DNA of 64,000 bases from the NCBI RefSeq assembly GCF_000219915.2, contig NC_017964.1:310001-374000 (forward strand). The letters run 5' to 3'. Both the position numbers and the translations under genes were made by a program. Source of the stretch: Advenella kashmirensis WT001. Its GTDB lineage: Bacteria; Pseudomonadota; Gammaproteobacteria; Burkholderiales; Burkholderiaceae_B. The notes beneath the pieces are model-generated. The model did no database searches. It saw nothing but the letters and a program-made list of their open reading frames with translations, and was not told the DNA's origin. Shown here piece after piece: positions 29,670 to 38,854 of this stretch. Each line of letters opens with the position of its first letter. Position 1 is the stretch's first letter.

Positions 29670-31424
29670 ATGAACACACCCCAGAACGATACGCCTGCCT
29701 TCAATGGTGCCCGCCTGATGCTTGAAACCCTGATTGCAAACGGAGTCGATACCATTTTCGGCTATCCCGGGGGCGCCGTATTGCCGCTGTATGATGCGCT
29801 GTATTCCGAGCCGCGCATCCATCACGTGCTGGTTCGCCACGAACAGGCTGCCATGCATGCGGCCGAGGGGTATGCGCGCTCGACCGGCAGGCCCGGCGTT
29901 GTCCTGGTCACCTCCGGCCCGGGCATGGCCAATACCACTTCCGGTTTGCTTGATGCATTGTGCGACTCGATACCTGTCCTGTGTATCAGCGGACAGGTGG
30001 CAACCGGCGCCATCGGCACCGATGCCTTCCAGGAGTGCGATGCGGTAGGCATTTCCCGGCCGGTCACCAAATGGAACGCCCAGATCAAGCGGGTTGAAGA
30101 CGTGGCCGCCATGACCGCCAAAGCCTATAACATGACGGCCGCCGGCCGCCCGGGACCTGTGCTGATTGATTTTCCCAAGGATATCCAGATGGCGCAGGCG
30201 CCCCAGGAACCCGAAGGCGAAGTGATCGAGCCTGCCGTCAATACGGCTGGTCAAATGACCTCTTCCGTGATGCAGGCTGCCATCAAGCGCGCCGCTTCGC
30301 TTATCGCCAATGCCAAGCGGCCCGTGTTTTATGGCGGCGGCGGGCTAATCAATTCCGGCCCGGATGCCTGCGAGGTATTTTCCAATCTGGTTAGCTACAC
30401 CGGTGCGCCGTGCACGCTCACGCTGATGGGGCTGGGCGCTTTTCCGGCCAACGACAAACAGTTCGTGGGCATGCTGGGCATGCACGGCACGCTCGAAGCC
30501 AATCTGGCCATGCATCATGCTGATCTGATCGTATGTATCGGCGCCCGCTTTGACGACCGTATTACCGGACGCCTGTCCGACTTCTGCCCGCATGCCGTCA
30601 AGATTCACCTGGATATCGATCCTGCATCCATTGATAAAGTGGTGCGGGCCGACGTCGCGCTGGTGGGCGATTGCTATCCGGTGCTCAAGTCACTGTTTAA
30701 TGAAGTCAAGTCGCTGGAGCGCGAGCCCGGGTTGATTGACGATTGGTGGACGCGCATTGAAAAATGGCGCAGCACCAATTGTCTTGGCTTTACGCCGTCG
30801 GACGACGTGATTCTGCCGCAGCATTTGCTGGCCACGGTCAATGACCTGATTGAAGGCCGGGATGTGATTGTCAGCACTGATGTCGGCCAGCACCAGATGT
30901 GGGCCGCGCAGTATCTGAAGTTTCGTGAACCCAATCGCTGGCTGACCTCAGGCGGCGCAGGCACCATGGGTTACGGCGTGCCTGCGGCGATCGGCGCACA
31001 AGTGGGCAATCCGGATTCGCTGGTGGTATGTATTAGCGGCGACGCATCCGTCCTCATGAATATCCAGGAGTTGTCGACCGCGATTCAGCACGAAACACCG
31101 GTCAAAGTGATTCTGTGCAACAACCGGCATATGGGCATGGTTCGCCAGTGGCAGGAGTTGATTCACGAGGGGCGCTATAGCCACAGCTATAATGCTTCCA
31201 TTCCAGATTTTGTCGCGCTGGCCACGGCTTTTGGGTGGGGGGCGGCCACGGTGTCAGATCCGCTGCAGCTGGAAGATGCCATCCGCGATTGCTTTGACTA
31301 TGACGGCCCTTATTTTCTGAATGTGGAAGTGCAGCCGCAGGAGAACTGTTTCCCCATGATGCCGGCTGGTTATGGGCATCAGCAGGTTATGCTGTCTGAA
31401 GATACCTGGTACGTGGAAGAATAA
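29670..31424 (+). CDS. ilvB: acetolactate synthase large subunit
   Basis: Thiamine-diphosphate enzyme of 584 residues that joins two pyruvates (or pyruvate and 2-ketobutyrate) in branched-chain amino acid synthesis. Visible are the N-terminal TPP domain (FGYPGGAVLPLYDAL, with RHEQAAMHAAEGYARS carrying the catalytic Glu), VTSGPGMANTTSG, the FAD/middle domain (GARFDDRITGRL), and the C-terminal TPP-binding GDASVLMNIQELSTA and NNRHMGMVRQW. No ilvN regulatory subunit follows; a terminator comes 28 bases after the stop, so it is transcribed alone. The divergent panB uses the downstream product of the same pathway. Confidence 0.92.
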   Translation: MNTPQNDTPAFNGARLMLETLIANGVDTIFGYPGGAVLPLYDALYSEPRIHHVLVRHEQAAMHAAEGYARSTGRPGVVLVTSGPGMANTTSGLLDALCDSIPVLCISGQVATGAIGTDAFQECDAVGISRPVTKWNAQIKRVEDVAAMTAKAYNMTAAGRPGPVLIDFPKDIQMAQAPQEPEGEVIEPAVNTAGQMTSSVMQAAIKRAASLIANAKRPVFYGGGGLINSGPDACEVFSNLVSYTGAPCTLTLMGLGAFPANDKQFVGMLGMHGTLEANLAMHHADLIVCIGARFDDRITGRLSDFCPHAVKIHLDIDPASIDKVVRADVALVGDCYPVLKSLFNEVKSLEREPGLIDDWWTRIEKWRSTNCLGFTPSDDVILPQHLLATVNDLIEGRDVIVSTDVGQHQMWAAQYLKFREPNRWLTSGGAGTMGYGVPAAIGAQVGNPDSLVVCISGDASVLMNIQELSTAIQHETPVKVILCNNRHMGMVRQWQELIHEGRYSHSYNASIPDFVALATAFGWGAATVSDPLQLEDAIRDCFDYDGPYFLNVEVQPQENCFPMMPAGYGHQQVMLSEDTWYVEE

Positions 31425-31451
31425 TCGCGGCAGCCTGTTCTGTTTGAATGC

Positions 31452-31483
31452 AAGCCCGGTCATTGTTATGGCCGGGCTTTTGT
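31452..31483 (+). terminator. intrinsic terminator after ilvB
   Basis: Eight-base stem AAGCCCGG (31452-31459) with CCGGGCTT (31472-31479), a 12-base loop, then TTGTTTT. It closes the single-gene ilvB transcript. Confidence 0.85.
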
Positions 31484-31736
31484 TTTGATATGCGGGTTCG
31501 ATGCGCTTTGACCATCGCCTTAAATACCACTCTTCGATTCAATTGCATCTGTGATTGCGCCGCCTTTTTCCTATGACATTGTTTATTATTATTGATATAT
31601 ATTAATTACTAAATAATATATATTAAACTGGCCATATTCTTTAAAATGGTGAGTTACGCATTCCTTTATATCATTGCGTAATAATCAAATAAAACCAGCA
31701 AGGGAAAACCCTTGCATTTATTCATTGAGTTGCAGA
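31484..31736. promoter_or_regulatory. AT-rich leader upstream of the flavoprotein/dpp operon
   Basis: Sharp AT-rich island at about 31570-31650 in otherwise GC-rich DNA. It contains an inverted repeat of ATATATATTA (31595-31604) and TAATATATAT (31614-31623) with a 9-base spacer. It probably holds the operon promoter and protein-binding sites (IHF, H-NS-like or an operator). No gene seen. Confidence 0.45.
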
Positions 31737-33198
31737 ATGAGTTATCACCCTCCCGAAATAGACGGACTGCCCGGCCTTGAAGCACGTTTGCAGGAAGATC
31801 TTTCTCGTCTTGATCTGCCCGGCAAGGATTGGGTGCAACCTCGGGTGGTGAACGGTGAACGCTTGCTCGATGTTGCCATTATTGGTGGCGGGATGGCCGG
31901 GTTGACTGCCGCTGTTGCCTTGCGCAATCTGGGTGTGCGCGCCTGTAATTTCGATCGTGCGCCAGCTGGCTTTGAAGGGCCGTGGGCAACAACGGCGCGC
32001 ATGGAAACCTTGCGTTCGCCCAAACAGCTGACGGGGCCCGCTCTGGAGACTGCCGTCGCTTACGTTTCGGGCGTGGTTCGAAGCACAGTACGGACGCCAG
32101 GAATGGGAGGCGCTGGATAAAATACCGCGCTTGCAATGGATGGATTATCTGCGCTGGTATCGCAAAGTCATGAATGTGGATGTTCGCAATGAACATCACG
32201 TTCGTCATGTCCATCTGCACCCGGACAATTATCTCGAATTGACATTGCAGGCTCCTGAGGGCGAAAAAGTTGTGGCTGCCCGGCGCCTGATTCTGGCGAC
32301 CGGCCGCGATGGCCTGGGTGGGCCGGGTTATCCGGCGTTTGCCGATAAGGTGCCGGCTCATCTGCGTGCGCATTCTTCGGATTACTTTGATTACAACACG
32401 CTTGCCGGCAAGCGTGTCGGGGTGATCGGCGCAGGCGCTTCGGCCATGGATAGCGCGGCCACTGCACTGGAAGCCGGTGCGCACAGTGTGGATATGATCA
32501 TCCGACGTAACGAGATTCCGCGTATCAACAAAGGCAAGGGCTCCGGCAGTCCCGGCCTGGTGCACGGCTACGCTGGTTTATCGGACGACTGGAAGTGGCG
32601 AATCCGCCATTACATCAATGTGCAGCAAGTGCCGCCACCCAAAGGCAGCACCTTGCGTGTGGCGGCTCATCACAATGCCCGTTTCAACGTCGGCTGTCCG
32701 GTACTGGATATTGATGTGCGCGATGACGTGATTTATCTGACCACGCCCAAGGGCACATTTGTCCTGGATTTTCTCATTTTTGCCACAGGCTTCAATATCG
32801 ACTGGCACCTGCGTCCGGAATATGCCGAGCTGGCACCGCTGGTGCGAACCTGGGGGCAACGTTATCACCCACAGCCAGGGCAGGAAGATGCCGAACTGGC
32901 TGCCTGTCCCGATTTGGGGCCGGGTTTCGAATTCCAGCCTCGCGCGGGCGTGGATGCCCCCGTTTTGGCGCATATTCACTGTTTCAGCTATCCCGCGGTG
33001 GCCTCGCATGGCACGGTCTCGGGCGATATTCCGGCCATTTCCGATGGGGCATCGGCCATTGCCCGCTCCATTGCCGGCTCCCTGTATCAGGAGGACGTCG
33101 CCGATTATTATGCGCAACTGGAAGCCTATGCTGAACCGGAGCTCGATGGCGATGAGTGGACACCTGCCGGTCCGCCCTTGCCTGTGGAGGCGCAATGA
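31737..33198 (+). pseudogene. FAD/NAD(P)-binding flavoprotein monooxygenase, frameshift near 32047
   Basis: Flavin-dependent oxidoreductase with two dinucleotide-binding folds, of the NAD(P)/FAD monooxygenase type; substrate unknown. The FAD motif is VAIIGGGMAGLTAAVALRN at about residues 45-63, and the NADP motif is GVIGAGASAMDSAATALEAG in the second part; FLIFATGFNID is a typical late motif. The first frame runs from 31737 to 32120 and loses sense after GPALE. The second frame, whose proper text starts LPSLTFRAWFEAQYG, continues to 33198. Removing one base from GGAG at 32046-32048 joins them into 486 residues. This is the only indel in the window that looks like an insertion. The stop overlaps the dppB-like start (ATGA), so it is the first gene of the transporter operon. 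Confidence 0.8.
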
Positions 33199-34169
33199 CG
33201 CTGTGGTTGATTAAACGCGTTCTGCAGGCGTTGCTCATTATCCTGTTGATGACCGTGATCGTCTTTATCGGCCTGCACGCAGTTGGCAACCCGATTGATA
33301 TTCTGATCGGACCTGATGCCGATCAGCGTGACCGTGCCCGCATCATCGCGCAGATGGGGCTGGACAAGCCATTATGGCTGCAATATTTTCATTTCCTGGC
33401 CAGTGCGGTGCAGGGCGACCTGGGCAACAGCTTTGTGTACAACCAACCGGCCTTGCAACTGGTGCTGCATCGGCTACCAGCAACCATGGAGCTGGCAATG
33501 GCCGCCCTGGTTATTGCGATTGTGGTAGGGGTACCGCTGGGGCTCATAGCCGGCCTGTATTCAGAGAGTATTGCTTCCCGCACGATCATGACCGGCAGCA
33601 TCCTGGGCTTTTCTTTGCCCACCTTCTGGGTCGGTCTGGTGCTGATCATGGCATTCAGCGTCAGCCTGGGATGGCTGCCCTCGTCAGGACGAGGACAAAC
33701 CGTGACACTGTTTGGCTATCAATGGTCGTTTCTGACGCTCGATGGCCTGCGGCACATGTTGTTGCCGGCAGTCAATCTCGCACTATTTAAGGTTTCACTT
33801 GTGATCAGGCTGACCTACGCTGGCGTGCAGGAAGTGCTGCCGCTGGACTATATTCGTTTTGCCCGCGCCAAGGGCCTGAGCAATCTGCGGGTAATCGGCG
33901 TACATGTGCTGCGCAATATCATGATTCCCCTGGTTACTGTGCTGGGGCTGGAGTTTGGTTCGACCATCGCCGGCGCCGTGGTGACCGAAAGCATCTTCTC
34001 CTGGCCTGGTGCGGGCAAACTCATTCTGGACAGTATCAACGGCCTGGACAGACCGGTTATCCTGGCCTATCTGGTGATTATTGTCTGTGTGTTCGTAACC
34101 ATCAATTTACTGGTGGATATTGCCTATCGCTTGCTTGATCCGCGCGTTCGGCTGGAGGGCGCGCGATGA
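33195..34169 (+). CDS. dppB: Dpp/Opp-type ABC transporter permease
   Basis: Inner-membrane permease of 324 residues for peptides or similar compounds (nickel/peptide class). N-terminal LIKRVLQALLIILLMTVIVF is the usual first helix. A RARIIAQMGLDKP segment precedes five further helices, and the EAA loop is near YIRFARAKGLSNLRVIGVHVLRN. The ATG at 33195 overlaps the flavoprotein stop; the longer frame from 33156 is inside the previous gene. Four-base ATGA overlaps link it on both sides, so translation of the whole operon is probably coupled. The symbol reflects class similarity, not known substrate. Confidence 0.9.
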   Translation: MTLWLIKRVLQALLIILLMTVIVFIGLHAVGNPIDILIGPDADQRDRARIIAQMGLDKPLWLQYFHFLASAVQGDLGNSFVYNQPALQLVLHRLPATMELAMAALVIAIVVGVPLGLIAGLYSESIASRTIMTGSILGFSLPTFWVGLVLIMAFSVSLGWLPSSGRGQTVTLFGYQWSFLTLDGLRHMLLPAVNLALFKVSLVIRLTYAGVQEVLPLDYIRFARAKGLSNLRVIGVHVLRNIMIPLVTVLGLEFGSTIAGAVVTESIFSWPGAGKLILDSINGLDRPVILAYLVIIVCVFVTINLLVDIAYRLLDPRVRLEGAR

Positions 34170-35092
34170 GCCAGCCCGTGACCGAGTCTGCCGTGCAAGC
34201 CGTGATTGCTGCACCCAAGCCGTCGCTGTTTCGCGAACGGCTGGCCGATTTTTTCTCTTCCAAGCGTGCAGTAATCGGCTTTGCGCTACTGTTGCTGCTG
34301 GCTTTCGGGTCGGTGTTTGCCCACTGGCTGACACCGCAAAATCCGTATGATCTGATGCAACTGGATATCCTGGATTCGCGCCTGGCGCCAGGCAGCGCCA
34401 ACGGTGCCGGTACCTATAACTACTGGCTGGGAACAGACGGACAGGGAAGGGACCTGCTGTCTGCCATCCTGTATGGCCTGCGTATCAGTCTGACGGTCGG
34501 TGTTGGTTCTGCGCTTATTGCAAGTGTGGTTGGCACAATACTGGGTGTGCTATCGGCCTACGCCGGGGGCCGTATCGACAGCTTTATCATGCGCACCGTG
34601 GATCTGATGCTGTCGTTTCCGTCAATTCTGATTGCGATGATGATTCTGGCGTATCTGGGCAAGGGTATCGGCAATGTGATATTGACGCTTGTGATACTGG
34701 AATGGGCCTATTATGCGCGCACCGCCAGGGGCCAGGCGTTGGCAGAGCGACAGAAGGAATATGTAGAGGCGGCCAAAAGCCTGAATATCCCCCAATGGCG
34801 GATCATGCTGCGGCACATCCTGCCCAATTGCCTGCCGCCTCTGATTGTGATCGGCACCTTGCAGGTTGCACGCGCGATTACGCTGGAGGCAACCATGAGT
34901 TTCCTGGGATTGGGTGTGCCCGTGACCGAGCCTTCGCTGGGATTGCTGATCGCCAACGGCTATCAGTACATGCTTTCGGGACAGTACTGGATCAGCCTGT
35001 TTCCGGGCGTGGCGCTGCTGGTCACCATTGTGGCGCTGAACCTGGTGGGCGATCGCCTGCGGGAAATTTTCAACCCGCGGAGGCAGCGATGA
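34166..35092 (+). CDS. dppC: Dpp/Opp-type ABC transporter permease
   Basis: Second permease, 308 residues. It has the DppC-type N-terminal helix (AVIGFALLLLLAFGSVFAHW), the conserved NYWLGTDGQGRDLLSAILYG segment, and the EAA loop YVEAAKSLNIPQWRIMLRHILPN. It pairs with the preceding permease to form the channel. Start and stop both overlap neighbours by ATGA. Confidence 0.92.
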   Translation: MSQPVTESAVQAVIAAPKPSLFRERLADFFSSKRAVIGFALLLLLAFGSVFAHWLTPQNPYDLMQLDILDSRLAPGSANGAGTYNYWLGTDGQGRDLLSAILYGLRISLTVGVGSALIASVVGTILGVLSAYAGGRIDSFIMRTVDLMLSFPSILIAMMILAYLGKGIGNVILTLVILEWAYYARTARGQALAERQKEYVEAAKSLNIPQWRIMLRHILPNCLPPLIVIGTLQVARAITLEATMSFLGLGVPVTEPSLGLLIANGYQYMLSGQYWISLFPGVALLVTIVALNLVGDRLREIFNPRRQR

Positions 35093-36081
35093 GTGCGGTA
35101 CCTTTGCTGGACGTTCGCGATCTGCGCACGCATTTCATGACCCGAGCCGGCCAGGTGCCGGCCGTGGATGGCGTATCGCTGCAACTGGAGTCGGGACGCA
35201 TTCTCGGACTGGTCGGTGAATCCGGTTCAGGCAAATCCGTCACGGGCTTTTCCATCATGGGCCTGGTCGACGAGCCGGGCCGTATCGTTGGCGGACAGAT
35301 TCTGTTCAAGGGGCAGGATCTGCTGAGCCTGCCGCAAAAGCAATTGCGTCACCTGCGCGGTAACCGCATTTCCATGATCTTCCAGGATCCAATGATGACA
35401 TTGAATCCGGTGCTGCGGGTAGATACGCAAATGGTCGAAACCCTGCGCGCTCACGAAAAAATCAGCCGCAAACAGGCCTGGGAACAATCGCGCGATATGC
35501 TGGGGCTGATGGGCATTCCCAGTCCTGAAGCCCGTCTGTCGGCCTACCCGCATCAGCTTTCTGGCGGCATGCGTCAGCGTGTGGCCATTGCCATAGCGCT
35601 GTTATTGCGCCCCGATTTGATCATCGCAGACGAGCCGACAACGGCGCTGGATGTCACGATTCAGTCGCAGATTTTGTCGGAAATACAGAAACTGTCGGCC
35701 CGCTACGGTACAGCTTTGATCTGGATTACCCATGATCTGTCGGTGGTCGCCGGGCTCGCTGATGATTTGCATGTGATGTATGCCGGAAAAATTGTGGAAG
35801 CCGGCACGGTAGACCAGGTTCTGGACAATCCGCAGCATCCATATACCCAGGGCCTGATCCAGAGCCTGCCGGCCAATAATGTGCGAGGGCAGCCATTGCG
35901 GCAGATTGCGGGCATGACGCCCAATCTGCTGTCATTGCCTGCCGGCTGTGCGTTTGCGTCGCGTTGTCCGCGACGCACCGCTGTCTGTGATACGATGCCG
36001 GCGCTGGATGAGTTGGCGGCCGGTCATCGGGTGCGTTGCTATCATCCGGGCGCTGTTCCCGAAACGGAAGTGACACTATGA
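35089..36081 (+). CDS. dppD: Dpp/Opp-type ABC transporter ATPase (DppD-like)
   Basis: ATP-hydrolysing subunit of 330 residues: Walker A GESGSGKS, Q-loop MIFQDPMMTLNPV, signature LSGGMRQRVAIAIAL, Walker B LIIADEPTTALD, and the switch His in WITHDLSVV. The C-terminal oligopeptide-transporter extension is present (PAGCAFASRCPRRTAVCD), whose Cys residues may bind an iron-sulfur cluster in relatives. The ATG at 35089 is chosen because it follows the ATGA overlap pattern; the long upstream frame from 34702 is a shadow of the permease. Confidence 0.92.
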   Translation: MSAVPLLDVRDLRTHFMTRAGQVPAVDGVSLQLESGRILGLVGESGSGKSVTGFSIMGLVDEPGRIVGGQILFKGQDLLSLPQKQLRHLRGNRISMIFQDPMMTLNPVLRVDTQMVETLRAHEKISRKQAWEQSRDMLGLMGIPSPEARLSAYPHQLSGGMRQRVAIAIALLLRPDLIIADEPTTALDVTIQSQILSEIQKLSARYGTALIWITHDLSVVAGLADDLHVMYAGKIVEAGTVDQVLDNPQHPYTQGLIQSLPANNVRGQPLRQIAGMTPNLLSLPAGCAFASRCPRRTAVCDTMPALDELAAGHRVRCYHPGAVPETEVTL

Positions 36082-37091
36082 CAGATGCAATAAAAGTGCC
36101 GCTGATGCGGGTCAGCCATGTGTCCAAAACCTTTGGTCATGCCAGCGACGGGATACTGGACCCCTGGCTGCAAAAGCTTCGGCTGACCCGTCCCTCGGCG
36201 CTGACGCGTGCAGTGCATGATGTTAGCCTGGATATTGCCAAAGGCGAAGTGGTCGGCCTGGTAGGCGAGTCCGGCTGTGGCAAGTCAACGCTGGGCCGGA
36301 TGGTGGCTGGCATTATGGAGCCGACAGCGGGCCAGGTGCTGGTTAACGGCCAGGACCTGAAAACGTTGCCCAGGCACGAGGCCGAGGCGGCCCGCCTGAA
36401 AATCCAGATGATTTTTCAGGATCCCTATTCCAGCCTGAATCCGCGCATGCGCGTGCGCGACATTGTGGGAGAGTCCCCGCGACTGCACAATATGGTATCG
36501 GCGCGTGACCTGGACCAGTATGTATCTGAACAGCTTGAGCGCGCCGGTCTGTCGGCCAGCCTGCGCAACCGTTTTCCGCATCAGTTCAGCGGCGGGCAAC
36601 GCCAGCGCATCGGTATTGCGCGGGCATTGGCCGTGGCGCCCGATATGCTGGTCTGCGACGAAGCGGTTGCCGCACTGGACGTTTCCATTCAGGCGCAGAT
36701 TCTGAATCTGTTCATGCAATTGCGTGCAGACCTGGGTCTGACCTATCTGTTTATCAGCCATGATCTGGGCGTGGTGGAGCACTTGTCAGATCGTGTGGTG
36801 ATCATGTATCTGGGCCGCATCGTTGAACAGGCGCCGGTTGCAGAGATTTTCAGCAGGCCCAATCATCCCTATACCCAGGCCCTGCTGGCCGAAATTCCCA
36901 AAATGCGGGATCGCAAGAAAGTGTTTTCGATTATCAAGGGTGAAATACCCAGCCCGCTTAATCCGCCAGCGGGCTGTCATTTTCATCCACGCTGTCCGCA
37001 TGCCATGCCTCGTTGCCGTGCCGAAGTGCCGTTGCTCAAAGCAGTAGCAGGCGGGCATTTGAGTGCCTGCCACTTGAATGACCAAACCTGA
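36078..37091 (+). CDS. dppF: Dpp/Opp-type ABC transporter ATPase (DppF-like)
   Basis: Second ATPase, 337 residues: Walker A GESGCGKS, Q-loop MIFQDPYSSLNPRM, signature FSGGQRQRIGIARAL, Walker B MLVCDEAVAALD, switch SHDLGVV, and the C-terminal PPAGCHFHPRCPHAMPRC extension. Walker B has EAVAALD where most relatives have EPVSALD; this should still be active. The start overlaps dppD by ATGA. A gap of 82 bases separates it from the binding-protein gene. Confidence 0.92.
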   Translation: MTDAIKVPLMRVSHVSKTFGHASDGILDPWLQKLRLTRPSALTRAVHDVSLDIAKGEVVGLVGESGCGKSTLGRMVAGIMEPTAGQVLVNGQDLKTLPRHEAEAARLKIQMIFQDPYSSLNPRMRVRDIVGESPRLHNMVSARDLDQYVSEQLERAGLSASLRNRFPHQFSGGQRQRIGIARALAVAPDMLVCDEAVAALDVSIQAQILNLFMQLRADLGLTYLFISHDLGVVEHLSDRVVIMYLGRIVEQAPVAEIFSRPNHPYTQALLAEIPKMRDRKKVFSIIKGEIPSPLNPPAGCHFHPRCPHAMPRCRAEVPLLKAVAGGHLSACHLNDQT

Positions 37092-37173
37092 GTGGGCGTC
37101 AGGGATTAACTGCCCGATTTCGATTGTGTTGATTATATTGATTAAGTAGCAGCAACCTTTTAAAGGAATATAA

Positions 37174-38694
37174 ATGAAAAAGCGCGTACTGGCTGCCATT
37201 GCAGCAAGCCTGATGGCCGCAGGCACTATGGCCCACGCAGAAGAACTGAAAATCGCCTTTGCCGACAATCTGTCTTCGCTGGATCCGCAACTGAATAATT
37301 TCGCGGGCGACCGCTCTGCCGGTCTGTTCTTTTTTGATATGCTGGTCAATAACTATCACAACAAACTGTTGCCCGGCCTGGCAACAGAGTGGAAAAACAC
37401 CAGCCCGACGACCTGGGAATTCAAATTGCGTTCGGACGTCAAATGGAGCGATGGCACACCGTTTACAGCGCAGGACGTTATCTATTCCATTGAACGCATC
37501 CGCAAGGTGCCCGGTTCTGTCGCGCCATTCACAGGCTACGTGCGCACGATCAAAAGCGTGACAGAGAAAGAACCCGGCACGCTGGTATTTGAAACCACGA
37601 TTCCCAATCCCGGTTTGCCGCTGAATCTGGCTTCTGTGCATCTGGTGCAGAAAAAAAGCACAGAGAATGCGACAAGCGATGACTTCAATTCAGGCAAGGC
37701 GCTGATCGGTACCGGTCCGTATAAACTGGTTTCCTACACGCCAGGCGCAGGCTTTCAGGTTGAGGCCAACCCCACGTACTGGGGTGAAAAACCATTGTGG
37801 GACAAAGTTTCCTATCGCTATGTTGCCAACGCTGCAACCCGTTCTACGGCCTTGCTGTCCGGTGATGTAGACGTGATCGATAAAGTATCGGTGGCCGACC
37901 TGAAAAAACTGCAAGGCGATGATAAAGTGAAGGTCTACGCCTATAACGGGCTGCGCGTTTTTCTGCTGCAACCCAGCTTTAATCCTAAACCCAATAAATT
38001 CATTACCGATAACAACGGCAAACCACTGGATAAAAACCCGCTACTCGATCTGAAAGTGCGCCAGGCATTGTCGCTAGCGATCAATCGCGAAGCCATCGCT
38101 GATCGCATTTTGCAGGGCAGTGTGACGGTAGCCGAGCAGTGGATGCCCAAGGATTCGATTGGCTACAATCCGAATATCAAGCCGATTGCCTTTGACGCCC
38201 AGAAAGCCAAAGATCTTTTGAAGGAAGCGGGTTACCCTGACGGCTTTAACCTGACCGTGCATGTGCCGACCGATCGCTACCCCATGGCGCCAGAGACCGT
38301 GCAGGCAGTTGCCCAGTTCTGGAGCCGCATCGGCGTGAAAACCCAGGTTTCCGTGGTGCCATGGGCCGTATACTCGGGAGCCGCCCGGAAAAATGAATAC
38401 GCCATGTCTGTGATTGCCTGGGGTAACGGAACCGGTGAAGGCAGCTATGCCATGGTTAACATTCTGGCTACCGTGAACCCCGAGAAAGGTTTGGGCGCAT
38501 CCAACTGGGGTCATTACAGCAGCCAGAAGCATGACGACTATCTGAAGCAGGCTACCGAAGAATTCGATGATGCCAAGCGTGAAAAAATCATCCAGGACGC
38601 TGCCCAGGTGGTCTCCGACGAAGTGGGTGTGATTCCCATGTTCCATTACAAAAACATCTGGGCGGCGCGCAAGGGCTGGTGGTCAAACCACTGA
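37174..38694 (+). CDS. dppA: ABC transporter substrate-binding protein (DppA/OppA class)
   Basis: Periplasmic binding protein of 506 residues, SBP family 5. The signal peptide ends MAAGTMAHAEELKIAF. Next come LSSLDPQLNN, WEFKLRSDVKWSDGTPFTAQ (the family signature) and, later, NPLLDLKVRQALSLAINREA. A good ribosome site (AAAGGAAT) precedes the ATG. Being last in the operon and set apart by 82 bases may allow separate, higher expression. The ligand cannot be predicted: family members bind peptides, nickel, glutathione or opines. Confidence 0.93.
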   Translation: MKKRVLAAIAASLMAAGTMAHAEELKIAFADNLSSLDPQLNNFAGDRSAGLFFFDMLVNNYHNKLLPGLATEWKNTSPTTWEFKLRSDVKWSDGTPFTAQDVIYSIERIRKVPGSVAPFTGYVRTIKSVTEKEPGTLVFETTIPNPGLPLNLASVHLVQKKSTENATSDDFNSGKALIGTGPYKLVSYTPGAGFQVEANPTYWGEKPLWDKVSYRYVANAATRSTALLSGDVDVIDKVSVADLKKLQGDDKVKVYAYNGLRVFLLQPSFNPKPNKFITDNNGKPLDKNPLLDLKVRQALSLAINREAIADRILQGSVTVAEQWMPKDSIGYNPNIKPIAFDAQKAKDLLKEAGYPDGFNLTVHVPTDRYPMAPETVQAVAQFWSRIGVKTQVSVVPWAVYSGAARKNEYAMSVIAWGNGTGEGSYAMVNILATVNPEKGLGASNWGHYSSQKHDDYLKQATEEFDDAKREKIIQDAAQVVSDEVGVIPMFHYKNIWAARKGWWSNH

Positions 38695-38854
38695 GTTCGG
38701 ATCGTACCGTACCGGTTATGGTAACCAAGGAATAAGCTGGCAGCAGCGGTAATACCAGCACCTCGCCATCCATGTTTTGCGGGCCCGATGTGCAGATTTT
38801 GCATCTGCCGCGGGCCGTTGGTGATGGTGCGAATGCAGAATTAATGGAAGATCT

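Noticed and set aside
34702..35088. N-terminal extension of the DppD-like ATPase
   Set aside because: It lies inside the permease gene and has no protein-like features; ATG 35089 follows the ATGA pattern of the operon.
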